A stretch of 64,000 nt of DNA from Synechococcus sp. MVIR-18-1. GTDB taxonomy: Bacteria > Cyanobacteriota > Cyanobacteriia > PCC-6307 > Cyanobiaceae. The translations under genes were made by a program, and so were the position numbers. Below are positions 28,377-37,314 of the stretch, piece by piece; positions within the stretch are counted from its first letter, which is position 1, and each line of letters opens with the position of its first letter. Below the pieces are notes generated by a model. That model had not been told where the DNA came from, did not search any database, and worked only from the letters and a program-made list of their open reading frames with translations. Location: positions 310,001 to 374,000 of the forward strand of contig NZ_CP047942.1 in assembly GCF_014279835.1 (NCBI RefSeq), written 5' to 3'.

Positions 28377-30425
28377 TCCGAGATAGGCCCAAAGATTGCC
28401 CAGTACTTTTTTTGTGTAAAGGCGCGTTTCTGGATAGGGGATGCGCTCCACCCATAATTCTGGATCTTTCTCCAGAAGGGGAGTGACCCATTGGCTGGTG
28501 GCTCCAGGCCCGGCGTTGTAGCTCGCAATCGCCAGCACAATGTTGCCCTGCCATTGCTCCAGCAATTGCGCGAGGTAGCGCGCTCCGAGCTTGGCATTGC
28601 GGGTTGGCTCGCGTAGCTCATCGCTACTCAGGGTGCCGCCGGCCAGTTCTTCCGCCGTCGCTGGCATCAGTTGCAGCAACCCGATCGCCCCGACGGGTGA
28701 GCTCACGCCTGGGGAGAAGCGAGATTCCTGTTTGGCGATGGCCATGAGGAGTTCCCTTCGTACCGCCTCTGATTGGGATGCGGTCTCAAACACCTCCGGG
28801 AGCAGATGCGGATGCTGGCTGCGGTGCAGGAGCTGTTGCTCTTCGCAGGTTTGATTCACCAATCTCAAGCTGGCGCGCCAAAGACGACTCAGACCCGTCC
28901 ATGCGTCGCCGACGGCAATGCGAAGGCGACCTTCGACGAGCTTTTGCTCTGGATTGGATGGCTGATCGGATCGGGGCTGTTGGTTTCTCCAGGTTTCCCA
29001 TGCTTCCTGGGTTTGGCCGAGTCGCCAGAGACGATCCACGAATGGATCGCCACTTTTTAATGGCTCCCAGTGCGATGGAAACGCCTCGCCAAGGGCTGCA
29101 GAGCGAGAGGCTGATGCTTGATTGAGATCTGGAAGATCTCCCCGTCCCAATCGCACCTCGGCGCGCCAGGTGTAATAACTCCTCGGATGGGTTTTGACCA
29201 ACGTTTCCCAGACGTTTAGGGCTTGCGCTGTTTGGTCTTGCTTCGCCAGTGCGAGCCCCAGCCAGAACTGCTGCCTCGCGGCTAGAGGTTCAGGAAGATC
29301 TGAGTGTGGAATGGCGTTCAGCAGTGCTTCTGCCGTTGTCCATTGATCGTTTAGAAGGGCTTTGCGGGCCAAGTCCCACTGCAGTTGCCAGGCCGCTGGG
29401 TTGGTAGGCCAGCGCTTCAGAATGGCCATGGCATTCGATGCGTCACCGTTCGCCCCGTCACCAAGCCGCACCCGGGCTGCTGCAACATCAGCGGAGCGTT
29501 GTTGCAAAGATTGCGGCAGCGGGTCCAACAGAGCGGGATCTGGTTTTAGCGGCTCGCTTAGTAGCGCTGCTGCCTTGAGCGCCGCCGGATCGTCTGGGTT
29601 GCTGATGGCGAGATTGAGCAAGTGCTGCTTTCCACGCTCTTGCTGTTCAGCGCTGCCTCGGAGCAGGACCCGACCAATCGCCAAGCCGCTGGCTGGAGTG
29701 GTAGGCGTGCCTTGGAGGCAGGCTTCCGCTGCACGGCCATCCCCAAGGGTCGCGAGTGCTTGCGCAAGCGTGAGTCGATCGTCTTGATTCAAGCCATCGC
29801 CGCTGATCCTGTTGCAGGCTTCCCTGAGCTGCGTAGCAGCCCCTGGCCAACGGGCCCCCCAGCGGGCCAGATGCAAGGCGGCGATGGCTTGCTTAGGAGA
29901 ATCCGTTTTGGTTTCTGCTGCTGCCGCTAAGGCGGCTGGGTGGCCAGGTTGTTGCCGGAAAAGATCTGCGTGAAGCCTTGGGTTGGCTTGCCCGAGCTGA
30001 TAACGCGCATCGGCACTGGCCGCACTGTCAGGGAAGCGTTGAAGCAAGTCCTGCCAACGTTTCTTTTCCTCTGACGGACGCCCGAGCTTGGCTGCGTTTA
30101 ACGCCTGCTGTTTCAGCGTGACAGCAGCGAGGGGATCGTTGCCCCAGCCCTGATTGGCCAGCAACCGCTGGGATCTCTCCGCTGAATCGGTGCTGCGCGC
30201 TGCGAGCAAGAGAGCGGCTTCTCTCCGTTCCTTGGGATTGATCGACCAGCGGTAACGCGTCCAGAGATCAGCGCTTGAAAGGGATGGTGTGATTGGAGTG
30301 TGCAGGCGGCGCATGACCGTCTGTCCGCCGAGGACGAGTGCAACGGTGAGGAGCGGAGTTCCAGCGAGAAGCAGAAGGCCACGGGAGTGTTGAGCGGTCA
30401 AGCCTCGGCCGGAAACTGATGGCAT
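28332..30425 (-). CDS. slt: Soluble-type lytic transglycosylase (GH23)
   Basis: 697 aa from the ATG at 30425; an ATG at 30446 adds 7 residues. An N-terminal membrane anchor or signal (GLLLLAGTPLLTVALVLGG) is followed by a long helical superhelix of TPR-like repeats (about 60-500). The SLT domain is C-terminal, with catalytic Glu in AIAKQESRFSPGVSSPVGAI and motifs GLLQLMPATA and IASYNAGPGATSQWV. It cleaves peptidoglycan with formation of 1,6-anhydro-MurNAc. It is divergent from the envelope genes that follow. Confidence 0.92.
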   Translation of the reverse strand: MPSVSGRGLTAQHSRGLLLLAGTPLLTVALVLGGQTVMRRLHTPITPSLSSADLWTRYRWSINPKERREAALLLAARSTDSAERSQRLLANQGWGNDPLAAVTLKQQALNAAKLGRPSEEKKRWQDLLQRFPDSAASADARYQLGQANPRLHADLFRQQPGHPAALAAAAETKTDSPKQAIAALHLARWGARWPGAATQLREACNRISGDGLNQDDRLTLAQALATLGDGRAAEACLQGTPTTPASGLAIGRVLLRGSAEQQERGKQHLLNLAISNPDDPAALKAAALLSEPLKPDPALLDPLPQSLQQRSADVAAARVRLGDGANGDASNAMAILKRWPTNPAAWQLQWDLARKALLNDQWTTAEALLNAIPHSDLPEPLAARQQFWLGLALAKQDQTAQALNVWETLVKTHPRSYYTWRAEVRLGRGDLPDLNQASASRSAALGEAFPSHWEPLKSGDPFVDRLWRLGQTQEAWETWRNQQPRSDQPSNPEQKLVEGRLRIAVGDAWTGLSRLWRASLRLVNQTCEEQQLLHRSQHPHLLPEVFETASQSEAVRRELLMAIAKQESRFSPGVSSPVGAIGLLQLMPATAEELAGGTLSSDELREPTRNAKLGARYLAQLLEQWQGNIVLAIASYNAGPGATSQWVTPLLEKDPELWVERIPYPETRLYTKKVLGNLWAYLGSGRDRCDSGSQGVR

Positions 30426-30450
30426 TCTGTTCCCAGCGCACGGCATTGGG

Positions 30451-30654
30451 ATGGCACAGGGGCAAGGGCCGCGGCGCCCAGGGAGTGAGCAACGCCGTCG
30501 CTGTGCGATTGCTGTTGGCCTCGCTTTGCTCGTCTGGGGATTGCGTTGGCTTTGGCCTCTCCAGTTTCTGCCTGGCTGGTTGGTGGCAGGGCTGTTGGCT
30601 TGGGCGTTGCTGGAAGTAGCGGCGCTATTGCTGGCTCCGCGTCGTTGGCGCTAG
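30451..30654 (+). CDS. Small membrane protein (67 aa)
   Basis: Not recognised. A basic N-terminus (MAQGQGPRRPGSEQRRRC) is followed by two closely spaced hydrophobic segments (AIAVGLALLVWGLRWLW and LVAGLLAWALLEVAALLLA) and a basic tail APRRWR, an orderly inside-positive hairpin. It starts 25 bases from the divergent slt start and ends 44 bases before glmM. The topology supports a real gene, but a chance open frame in GC-rich DNA cannot be excluded. Confidence 0.5.
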   Translation: MAQGQGPRRPGSEQRRRCAIAVGLALLVWGLRWLWPLQFLPGWLVAGLLAWALLEVAALLLAPRRWR

Positions 30655-30697
30655 AACCAGAGGCCCGGCTTAAGATTGAGTCCAGAATTGAGTTTCC

Positions 30698-32089
30698 ATG
30701 GCTGAAGCTGCCATCCATCCTTTGGGGCACCTCCCGAAGCCATCGCAGATCAGTTTTGGGACGGATGGCTTGCGTGGTCGGGTGGACACCATGCTCACGC
30801 CGGCTTTGGCCCTTCAGGTGGGGTACTGGTGTGGACGCGTGCTTCAGGCCGAGGGGCCTGTGCTGATTGGCATGGATTCGCGCAGCAGCGGCAGCATGTT
30901 GGTCGCGGCACTCACCGCTGGTCTGACGGCGTCTGGCCGCGAGGTGTGGAGCTTGGGACTGTGTCCTACTCCGGCTGTGCCCGGTTTGATTCGCCGCTAT
31001 TCAGCGGCCGGTGGCTTGATGGTCTCGGCGAGCCACAACCCTCCGGAAGACAATGGAATCAAGGTGTTTGGCGCCACTGGCAGCAAGGTGTCCCCTGAAC
31101 GTCAGCAGGCGATTGAAGCTGGCCTCCGTAGTGGAGACGGTGCTGGGATTGCGTTAGCGGCATCTGGAGTGGCACGCCATCGCCCTGAACTTCTTGACGA
31201 CTACCGCGCCAGCTTGTTGTCCAGCGTTGGGCAGCACCGACTTGATGGTGTCCCCATCGTGCTGGATCTCTGCTGGGGGTCGGCAACAGCCTGCGGGGCA
31301 GAGGTGTTTGCTGCTCTTGGCGCCGATCTCACGGTGTTGCACGGTGATCCCGATGGAACGAGGATCAACGTGAATTGCGGATCCACACATCTTGAGCCGC
31401 TGCGCCGAGCGGTGATCGAGAAGGGCGCCGCCATGGGCTTTGGCTTTGATGGGGATGCCGATCGCATGTTGGCTGTTGATGGCCAAGGACGTGTGGTGGA
31501 TGGTGACCATGTCCTTTTTCTCTGGGGGTCTGTCTTGCAGGAGCAGGGACAGCTGCCGGATCAGCGTTTGGTGGCCACGGTGATGTCGAATTTGGGTTTT
31601 GAGCGGGCTTGGCAGGCGCGGGGTGGTCTTTTGGACCGAACTCCAGTGGGAGACCAGCATGTGCATGCCGAGATGGTCCGCACGGGGGCAGCCCTTGGTG
31701 GCGAGCAATCAGGTCACATTCTTTCGTCCTCCCATGGTTTGGCAGGTGATGGTGTCTTAACCGCTCTTCAGCTCGCGAGCCTCTGCCATGCGCAGCAGCT
31801 CTCCTTGGCCGAGTGGGTGGATCAGAGCTTTCAGGCCTATCCCCAAAAACTGGTGAATGTGCGCGTCGAGAATCGCGAGCGCAGAAAGGGTTGGGCGGAC
31901 TGTGCACCTCTCCATTCCCTGGTTCAAGAGGCAGAGGCCTCGATGGCTGAAGACGGACGTGTGCTGGTGCGAGCGAGTGGGACAGAACCCCTGCTGCGCG
32001 TCATGGTTGAGGCTGCCGATCAAGCGGTGGTCGATCACTGGACCTCGCGCTTGGCCGCAGCAGCTGATCAGCATCTCAATGCGTCTTGA
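30698..32089 (+). CDS. glmM: Phosphoglucosamine mutase
   Basis: 463 aa. Interconverts glucosamine-6-P and glucosamine-1-P on the route to UDP-GlcNAc for peptidoglycan and LPS. The phosphoserine loop is GLMVSASHNPPEDNGIKVFG, the metal-binding loop AMGFGFDGDADRMLAVDG, the sugar-binding loop LGGEQSGHI, and the C-terminal phosphate loop RVLVRASGTEPLLRVMVEA. Full length. It ends 14 bases from the convergent BadF-type kinase gene. Confidence 0.95.
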   Translation: MAEAAIHPLGHLPKPSQISFGTDGLRGRVDTMLTPALALQVGYWCGRVLQAEGPVLIGMDSRSSGSMLVAALTAGLTASGREVWSLGLCPTPAVPGLIRRYSAAGGLMVSASHNPPEDNGIKVFGATGSKVSPERQQAIEAGLRSGDGAGIALAASGVARHRPELLDDYRASLLSSVGQHRLDGVPIVLDLCWGSATACGAEVFAALGADLTVLHGDPDGTRINVNCGSTHLEPLRRAVIEKGAAMGFGFDGDADRMLAVDGQGRVVDGDHVLFLWGSVLQEQGQLPDQRLVATVMSNLGFERAWQARGGLLDRTPVGDQHVHAEMVRTGAALGGEQSGHILSSSHGLAGDGVLTALQLASLCHAQQLSLAEWVDQSFQAYPQKLVNVRVENRERRKGWADCAPLHSLVQEAEASMAEDGRVLVRASGTEPLLRVMVEAADQAVVDHWTSRLAAAADQHLNAS

Positions 32090-32103
32090 TTAGCGCCTCT
32101 TGA

Positions 32104-33036
32104 TCAGCAGCGTTCAAGAGCCAGCGTGAGCGCCCCATCGCAGGCGTCACCATTTCGATCCTCCCAGCGCGCATCAACCTGGCGACGGCGTAGGGATGCG
32201 TCCACAGCCTGTTGAAGGGGCGCCAGATTTAGGAGTGCGCCACCTCGAGCACAGAGCACTGGCTGGGTGAGCCCCAGGGATAACGCCACGGCTTGAACGG
32301 CTTCAGCAAGGGCATTGCCGGAGCGGTTGAGAATGGCCTCGGCTTCAAGATTGCCTGCCTCAGCGGCGGCGGAGACGAGGGGTGCCAATTGGGCGAGCTG
32401 AGCTGGTTGGAAATCGGGTTGCACAACAAAGGCCTTGATCTCTTCTGCTGTGCGGCAACCAAGGACTTCCCACAACTGGTTGCGTAGGGGGCTGTCTGGG
32501 AGTCGGCCATCGGCCATGCGCAGACTGAGCTGCAGCCCCTGATGGCCGAGATCAAAGGCAGCCCCTGCTCCATCCAGTTGCCATCCCCATCCGCCACAAC
32601 GCTGTTCAAGCCCGCTGGTGTTGCGTCCAATCACGACCATCCCCGTGCCACTGATCAGCACAATGCCGGCATCGTTGGGGAACGCTCCGCGCAGGGCGGT
32701 GCGCTCATCGCCAGTGGCGATGCAGTGCGCTTTTGGCAGCTCGAGACTGGCTGCAAGCAGCTCGCTGGCGCGGTCCTGAAGCGCCGTGCCCTGCTCCACT
32801 CCGCTGGCTCCAACCGCTGCAGCGTTGATCTCCATTCCGCTGGGATTCGCGGCATGCAGGCTGCTGCGAATCGCCTCCATGAACCGTGTTTCGCCCCCGG
32901 CGGCTTGGAGGTGGCTGACGCCACTGCCCTGGCCTTCGCCTAGCGCTTGCCAGTTTCCGTTGTGCCAACGGCTCAGCTTGCAGCGGCAATGGGTTTGGCC
33001 AGCATCGAAACCAGCCAAAATCAGGGCGTCGCTCAT
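32104..33036 (-). CDS. BadF/BadG-family ATPase, probable N-acetylglucosamine kinase
   Basis: 310 aa, actin-like ATPase fold. The phosphate-1 motif is LAGFDAGQTHCRCKLSR; the phosphate-2 and adenosine segments are IVLISGTGMVVIGRNTSG and RCGGWGWQLDGAGAAFDLG. This pattern is shared with bacterial and eukaryotic GlcNAc kinases. It would phosphorylate GlcNAc to GlcNAc-6-P, which fits its place next to glmM and slt. The substrate is inferred; 2-hydroxyacyl-CoA dehydratase activators of the same family are unlikely here because they carry an Fe-S cluster. Confidence 0.8.
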   Translation of the reverse strand: MSDALILAGFDAGQTHCRCKLSRWHNGNWQALGEGQGSGVSHLQAAGGETRFMEAIRSSLHAANPSGMEINAAAVGASGVEQGTALQDRASELLAASLELPKAHCIATGDERTALRGAFPNDAGIVLISGTGMVVIGRNTSGLEQRCGGWGWQLDGAGAAFDLGHQGLQLSLRMADGRLPDSPLRNQLWEVLGCRTAEEIKAFVVQPDFQPAQLAQLAPLVSAAAEAGNLEAEAILNRSGNALAEAVQAVALSLGLTQPVLCARGGALLNLAPLQQAVDASLRRRQVDARWEDRNGDACDGALTLALERC

Positions 33037-33046
33037 GGGTTGACGC

Positions 33047-34357
33047 TCATGGGTCGGTCTGGGTGGTCTTGTGGGCCTGACTCAGCGTTGCCAGGCAAAA
33101 CCAACCGATGATTTGCACTTCTGGCCTGAAGAAAATGGTGTCTGTGGCACCTTGAATGACCAGCCCGGCGATGGCGGCCAGGCACCCCAGCCAGGGCAAT
33201 GCCAGAGCAGCCGATGAGCGCAGCGCTTTAAGGCCGTTGCGAAAACTGGCTCCAGCCAATCCAAGCGCGGCGATCAGGCCTGGAATGCCCGTTTCCACAA
33301 GGAGCTCCAGGGGCACGGAATAGGCGCTCAGAGCATTGAACTTGGGCTGTTGATACAGGGGGTAAATGGCATTAAAGGCAGCGTTGCCGGGCCCGATGCC
33401 CAGCCAGGGGCGGTCTTGAATCATCTCCACGGCGGCCAACCACACGTTGATGCGGAAGTTGTTGGAGCTATCACCTCGACCAGATAGCAGGCTGGCAACC
33501 CGCGTGCGGATGGGATCCACCTGCGTGACTGCGATCGCCAGGGCCACACCAGCCACCACCAGCAGGACGATCGGGACGAGACGTCGCCACAGTTTTGGCC
33601 AGCTGCGGATGGCACGCAGCACGAGCAGCAGGACCAACACCCCAAGGGCCGCGAGCATGCCCAGCCAGCCCCCGCGGCTGTAGCTGAACAGGGTGGCTGT
33701 GGCTCCCAAGCCCAGTGCAACAGCTGCATAGCAGCGTGCCCCCCAGCCCTGCCAGCGGATCAAGGCAACGAGTGCCAACGGCAGGATCGGTACCAGATAT
33801 CCCGCCAGCAGATTGGGGTTGCCAAGGGGGCCGTAGATCCTGATCGTGCCTGCCGTGATGGAGTTGGGATCAGCCCAGCGCGCCAGCTCCTCGGTGGGTC
33901 CGTAAAGCTGGCGCAAGGCCATCACACTGGTGAGGACTTCGCCGGCCAGTAGCGCGGCCACGAGGCGGTCCCACCACTCGGGGCGCTCGGCCAGCAGCTG
34001 TCGCATCAGCGCATAGACGCCGAGGTAGCTGAGCAGCTTGATCAGGCCTTTCGCTGCTGCGGCTGGAACGGGGGAAAACCCCGTGGCCAGCACGGCGATG
34101 CCAAGAAACACGAGCACCCAAGCGCTGATGGCACCGATGCGTTGCGGCTGGCTCACGCTGGACCAGAGGATCCACAGCGCTCCGCAGGCCAGAACCACAA
34201 TCCCGAGCCCTGTTCGGGTGAGGAAGGGAAGTCCTGCGAGGAGAACCATGAGCAGGATGCTTGCCCACCAGCTCAGGCGCCTGCGCTGCTGATCAGTCGC
34301 GGGAAGCAAGCCTTGCCAGCGCAGCAACAGGGGTGGTGGGGCCGGAGCCTCAGCCAT
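33047..34357 (-). CDS. ictB: IctB-like O-antigen ligase-family membrane protein
   Basis: 436 aa from the ATG at 34357; an ATG at 34390 is also possible. About 10-12 membrane segments. Family signatures are [20 protein letters not shown] and the large periplasmic loop with [21 protein letters not shown] and [17 protein letters not shown]. IctB was once proposed as a bicarbonate transporter; the family now looks like O-antigen ligase/polymerase proteins, so a role in surface polysaccharide is at least as likely. It overlaps trmB by 8 bases. Confidence 0.85.
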   Translation of the reverse strand: MAEAPAPPPLLLRWQGLLPATDQQRRRLSWWASILLMVLLAGLPFLTRTGLGIVVLACGALWILWSSVSQPQRIGAISAWVLVFLGIAVLATGFSPVPAAAAKGLIKLLSYLGVYALMRQLLAERPEWWDRLVAALLAGEVLTSVMALRQLYGPTEELARWADPNSITAGTIRIYGPLGNPNLLAGYLVPILPLALVALIRWQGWGARCYAAVALGLGATATLFSYSRGGWLGMLAALGVLVLLLVLRAIRSWPKLWRRLVPIVLLVVAGVALAIAVTQVDPIRTRVASLLSGRGDSSNNFRINVWLAAVEMIQDRPWLGIGPGNAAFNAIYPLYQQPKFNALSAYSVPLELLVETGIPGLIAALGLAGASFRNGLKALRSSAALALPWLGCLAAIAGLVIQGATDTIFFRPEVQIIGWFCLATLSQAHKTTQTDP

Positions 34358-35063
34358 GGGGAGTGGGTGCGGTGTCTTTGGAATTATCAACCTGTTGCCA
34401 AGCCAGCTCCAGATCCCTTAATGCTGGAAGCGCGGCATCCGTGCGCTCAAACAGCACGCGATAGCTGGGCAGTCCTTGTTCCTGGACGTAGCGCTCCCGT
34501 TCCGTCGCCATGGGCAATGGGTTGCTGGTTCGCCATGGCCGTTGATCGTCTTTCGGGCGTTCAAAGCAGTTTGAGAGCTCCACCAGGCTCACCATCGGTT
34601 CGATGACGGCCAACACATCACTTTGCAAAAAAAGCTGTCGGCCGGGATGGAGGGCTGAGGCGATGGCGAGCAACAGGGCAGGTTGCAGCACGCGGCGCTT
34701 GCGATGGCGTTGTTTGAACCAGGGATCGGGAAACTGAATGCTGACCAGGTGCAACTGGTCTGGTGGCAACGCTGCCATCCAAGCCTCGAGGCTGATATTG
34801 GCATTGCAAAATAAAAAATGAAGGTTGTGCTGCTGCTGCCGGTCGCGATCGTGTTGGGCGGCTTGCACCAGGGGCCGGCGGATCTCAACGCCGAGATGGT
34901 TGCGCTCGGGTTGCAACGCCGCCAGCTCCAACAGAAAAAAGCCTCGAGCGCAACCAATATCGAGATGGATGGGCAGGTTGGGATGCTCGAACAGTTCCTG
35001 CGGCGCCGGGAGTTCCAGCGGCAACTGAAAAAAGCGGCTGAGGGGATTGACGTGCTGGCGCAT
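34350..35063 (-). CDS. trmB: tRNA (guanine-N7-)-methyltransferase
   Basis: 237 aa. Makes m7G46 in tRNA. The SAM-binding region is [17 protein letters not shown] followed by [12 protein letters not shown]. The TrmB signature with catalytic Asp is [20 protein letters not shown]. Full length. It overlaps the FIST gene stop by one base and the ictB start by 8 bases, so FIST, trmB and ictB form a tight minus-strand operon. Confidence 0.95.
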   Translation of the reverse strand: MRQHVNPLSRFFQLPLELPAPQELFEHPNLPIHLDIGCARGFFLLELAALQPERNHLGVEIRRPLVQAAQHDRDRQQQHNLHFLFCNANISLEAWMAALPPDQLHLVSIQFPDPWFKQRHRKRRVLQPALLLAIASALHPGRQLFLQSDVLAVIEPMVSLVELSNCFERPKDDQRPWRTSNPLPMATERERYVQEQGLPSYRVLFERTDAALPALRDLELAWQQVDNSKDTAPTPHG

Positions 35064-36322
35064 CAGTCCTCAGCTGACGCCACAAGAGGTGCGTGGCGGA
35101 GCAAGCCCCAGCAAGCGGTGTAGCCATGCAGGTAAGTGGTGTTGCTTAAGGGGCCGATTTCGCCATTGCAGAATGCGCCGGCGATTGGCAGATCGGGCAG
35201 AACGTCGCGAGCGATGGAGACATCACCGTTGGCTTCTCCGAATAGCCCACTGCCTCGGCCGAGGCAGGCAAACAGCAGGCCACAGAGTGGCGGCGGCGAG
35301 GGGCAGCGTTCTTGGCTGGCCTCTAGTAGCTGGCGTGCCTCCAGTCTTGATGACTGGGCTTCTCTGAGCTGAAACTGCACGTGTTGGCCTGGACGGACCC
35401 GCTCAGCCACGGCGACGGCGCCATTGCGTGGGTCGACGCCAATGAGATTGCGAACCAAGAAATCGCTGGGGCACTCCTGCATTAAATTGCGCCGTTCCAC
35501 ACCAAGGAAAAGGGAGTGCTGCACCAGCTCTCTGTCTTCCGCATTGAGATCGGCCAGGACCCGTTGCAAGCAGGCCACTGGCGTGTCGCGACGATCGCCA
35601 TCGCTGAGTTCCAATAGGACGTTGCGTTGGGCTTGCTCAATCGCAAACACGGGACCAATGGGCCGGCAGCCCTGGGCAACGACCGGATCGAGAACCCAGT
35701 CGCCGCCGATGCTCACTCCAGCGGCACCGTTGATGATCTGACCATCGAAGAGCAGGGATCCATGACTGGCGTTGTGGGGGGCGGCAATCCCCCCGATGAT
35801 TGCTGCGTTGGGATAGGCGTAATCCAGGCCACTGATCAGGTCATTGATCGCTCCACAGCTGGGATCGATGAACAGCAGCAGAGATCGGCTGTCTGCCGGG
35901 TCAACGCTGACCCAGTCCTGCCAGTTTTGAACCGGCCCATCAAGATCTGGGAGAGAGCCGGTGTCGAGTTGAAACGGCTTCAGCTGAGCTCCGGGGAGAT
36001 TTAAGAGGGTGATGCTGAGGGCCGTGGTCTGTTCCAGCTCTTGCGATCGCCCGGCACTATCCGTTCCAACAACGCCACCTCCAACGAAGCCAATCCAGTG
36101 TTCTGCCTGCAGTCGCTGGCTGAGCAGCGGAAGCAACCGCGGCAGATCGCTAGCGAATTGGCTGGACACAAACACCAGGGCTAAATCGCCTTTCTCCGAG
36201 CCGAGTTGATTGGTGACATCTTTCGTTGCCTCTTCCAATGAGGCACAGCCACTGAGTGCCGTGCGGCACTTGGCCTGGGCTCCGGAGCCTCGGAACCAAT
36301 CGAGGGGGTTGAACGGAACCAT
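35063..36322 (-). CDS. FIST N/C domain signal-transduction protein
   Basis: 419 aa. The FIST-N part (about 35-215) has [19 protein letters not shown] and [18 protein letters not shown]. The FIST-C part (about 230-375) ends in [20 protein letters not shown] and [24 protein letters not shown] is a sensory ligand-binding module, thought to bind small molecules such as amino acids. No kinase, cyclase or receiver domain is attached, so the output is unknown. It leads a three-gene set with trmB and ictB and is divergent from DUF3177. Confidence 0.88.
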   Translation of the reverse strand: MVPFNPLDWFRGSGAQAKCRTALSGCASLEEATKDVTNQLGSEKGDLALVFVSSQFASDLPRLLPLLSQRLQAEHWIGFVGGGVVGTDSAGRSQELEQTTALSITLLNLPGAQLKPFQLDTGSLPDLDGPVQNWQDWVSVDPADSRSLLLFIDPSCGAINDLISGLDYAYPNAAIIGGIAAPHNASHGSLLFDGQIINGAAGVSIGGDWVLDPVVAQGCRPIGPVFAIEQAQRNVLLELSDGDRRDTPVACLQRVLADLNAEDRELVQHSLFLGVERRNLMQECPSDFLVRNLIGVDPRNGAVAVAERVRPGQHVQFQLREAQSSRLEARQLLEASQERCPSPPPLCGLLFACLGRGSGLFGEANGDVSIARDVLPDLPIAGAFCNGEIGPLSNTTYLHGYTACWGLLRHAPLVASAED

Positions 36323-36368
36323 GTGTTGGACCCTACCAATCTTGAGGGCTAGGTCGATGGCGTCGATA

Positions 36369-37004
36369 ATGGCTCCAACTCGAACCTGCCTGGTGCCTGA
36401 TCTCCCTTACCGCAGTTTGGTTTGGCTTACCTATCGCTTAGGCGCAACCTTTGCCCTCGGTGTTCCGCTTGTTCTGTTGATCTGGGCAGGGGTTCGGCGT
36501 GAGCCAGCCATGGTGCGATTGCTGGGTCTCTACTGGAAAGTGGCAAGCCTGTTGCCCATCAGTGTGTTGCTGCTCACCGATCGGCGTCCGATCGGATATG
36601 TGATGGCCTTCATTGCACCGGTGCTGATGGCGGTTTCGGTGTGGTTCTGGGTGGATCTCAATGAAGAATTGGCCGACAGTGCACCAGGGAGTGCCCTTCC
36701 TCTGACCGTTCGTATCTGGCGCTGGGCACTCACTGGATTCGCCGTGCTTGCGGCGGGAATGTCAGCAACAGCATTGCGCTGTGTGGATCAACTGACAGGT
36801 GCTGAGTGCTTGGCCTGGCTGGAAGGTCCCCAGGGACTGCATCGTGTCGCGGAGCGTGTGTTCGATTTCGTCTTCGGTGGTCAGTGGAGTGAGGCTGTTG
36901 CCGCATTCATTGGCTATGTGGCGTTAGTGGCCTACGTGGTGGGGCTCCTCCAGTGGCTGCTCGTGCGCCTGCCGCGCCAGGGACGGGTGGCTGGTGAGTT
37001 CTGA
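36369..37004 (+). CDS. DUF3177 family membrane protein
   Basis: 211 aa from the ATG at 36369 (MAPTRTCLVPDLPYRSLVW); ATGs at 36357 or 36321 are possible. Five or so membrane segments with the conserved-looking LLGLYWKVASLLPISVLLLT and RRPIGYVMAFIAPVLMA. I match this to DUF3177, a cyanobacterial family of unknown function. The next gene begins within its last codons. Confidence 0.8.
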   Translation: MAPTRTCLVPDLPYRSLVWLTYRLGATFALGVPLVLLIWAGVRREPAMVRLLGLYWKVASLLPISVLLLTDRRPIGYVMAFIAPVLMAVSVWFWVDLNEELADSAPGSALPLTVRIWRWALTGFAVLAAGMSATALRCVDQLTGAECLAWLEGPQGLHRVAERVFDFVFGGQWSEAVAAFIGYVALVAYVVGLLQWLLVRLPRQGRVAGEF

Positions 37005-37311
37005 TTCGTTGTCGTTGCTGCCAGCCCTTGAAGCGATCAGTCGCGATCGCCCCGATCGGGTGTTGCGACTGCGAGGAACGGTGCAGTGTGCTGAAGGTGC
37101 GGAAGAAGCGCTGGAAGTGTTGATTTTTCGAGGTTTCAGCAGCTGCACCACCCATCCCACAGATTTCGATCCGGATCGAACCGTGCTTCCTGAGGGGGCG
37201 GTGATCCAAACCGCTGAATTGCTGCGCGGTCCACTGAACCCTCAGCAGGAGGAGCTGCTAATTGGGCCCCTACCTCCTGCGCAATTAAGCGAACCAGACC
37301 GCTGGATCTGA
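36994..37311 (+). CDS. Conserved cyanobacterial protein of unknown function (105 aa)
   Basis: Starts with a GTG at 36994 inside the end of DUF3177 (11-base overlap). No membrane segments. Contains CAEGAEEALEVLIFRGFSSC and TTHPTDFDPDRTVLPEG, typical of a small single-domain cyanobacterial protein. I recall similar proteins under DUF7734 but am not certain. Its stop is 3 bases from the convergent ileS. Confidence 0.7.
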   Translation: MSSDSLSLLPALEAISRDRPDRVLRLRGTVQCAEGAEEALEVLIFRGFSSCTTHPTDFDPDRTVLPEGAVIQTAELLRGPLNPQQEELLIGPLPPAQLSEPDRWI

Positions 37312-37314
37312 TCC

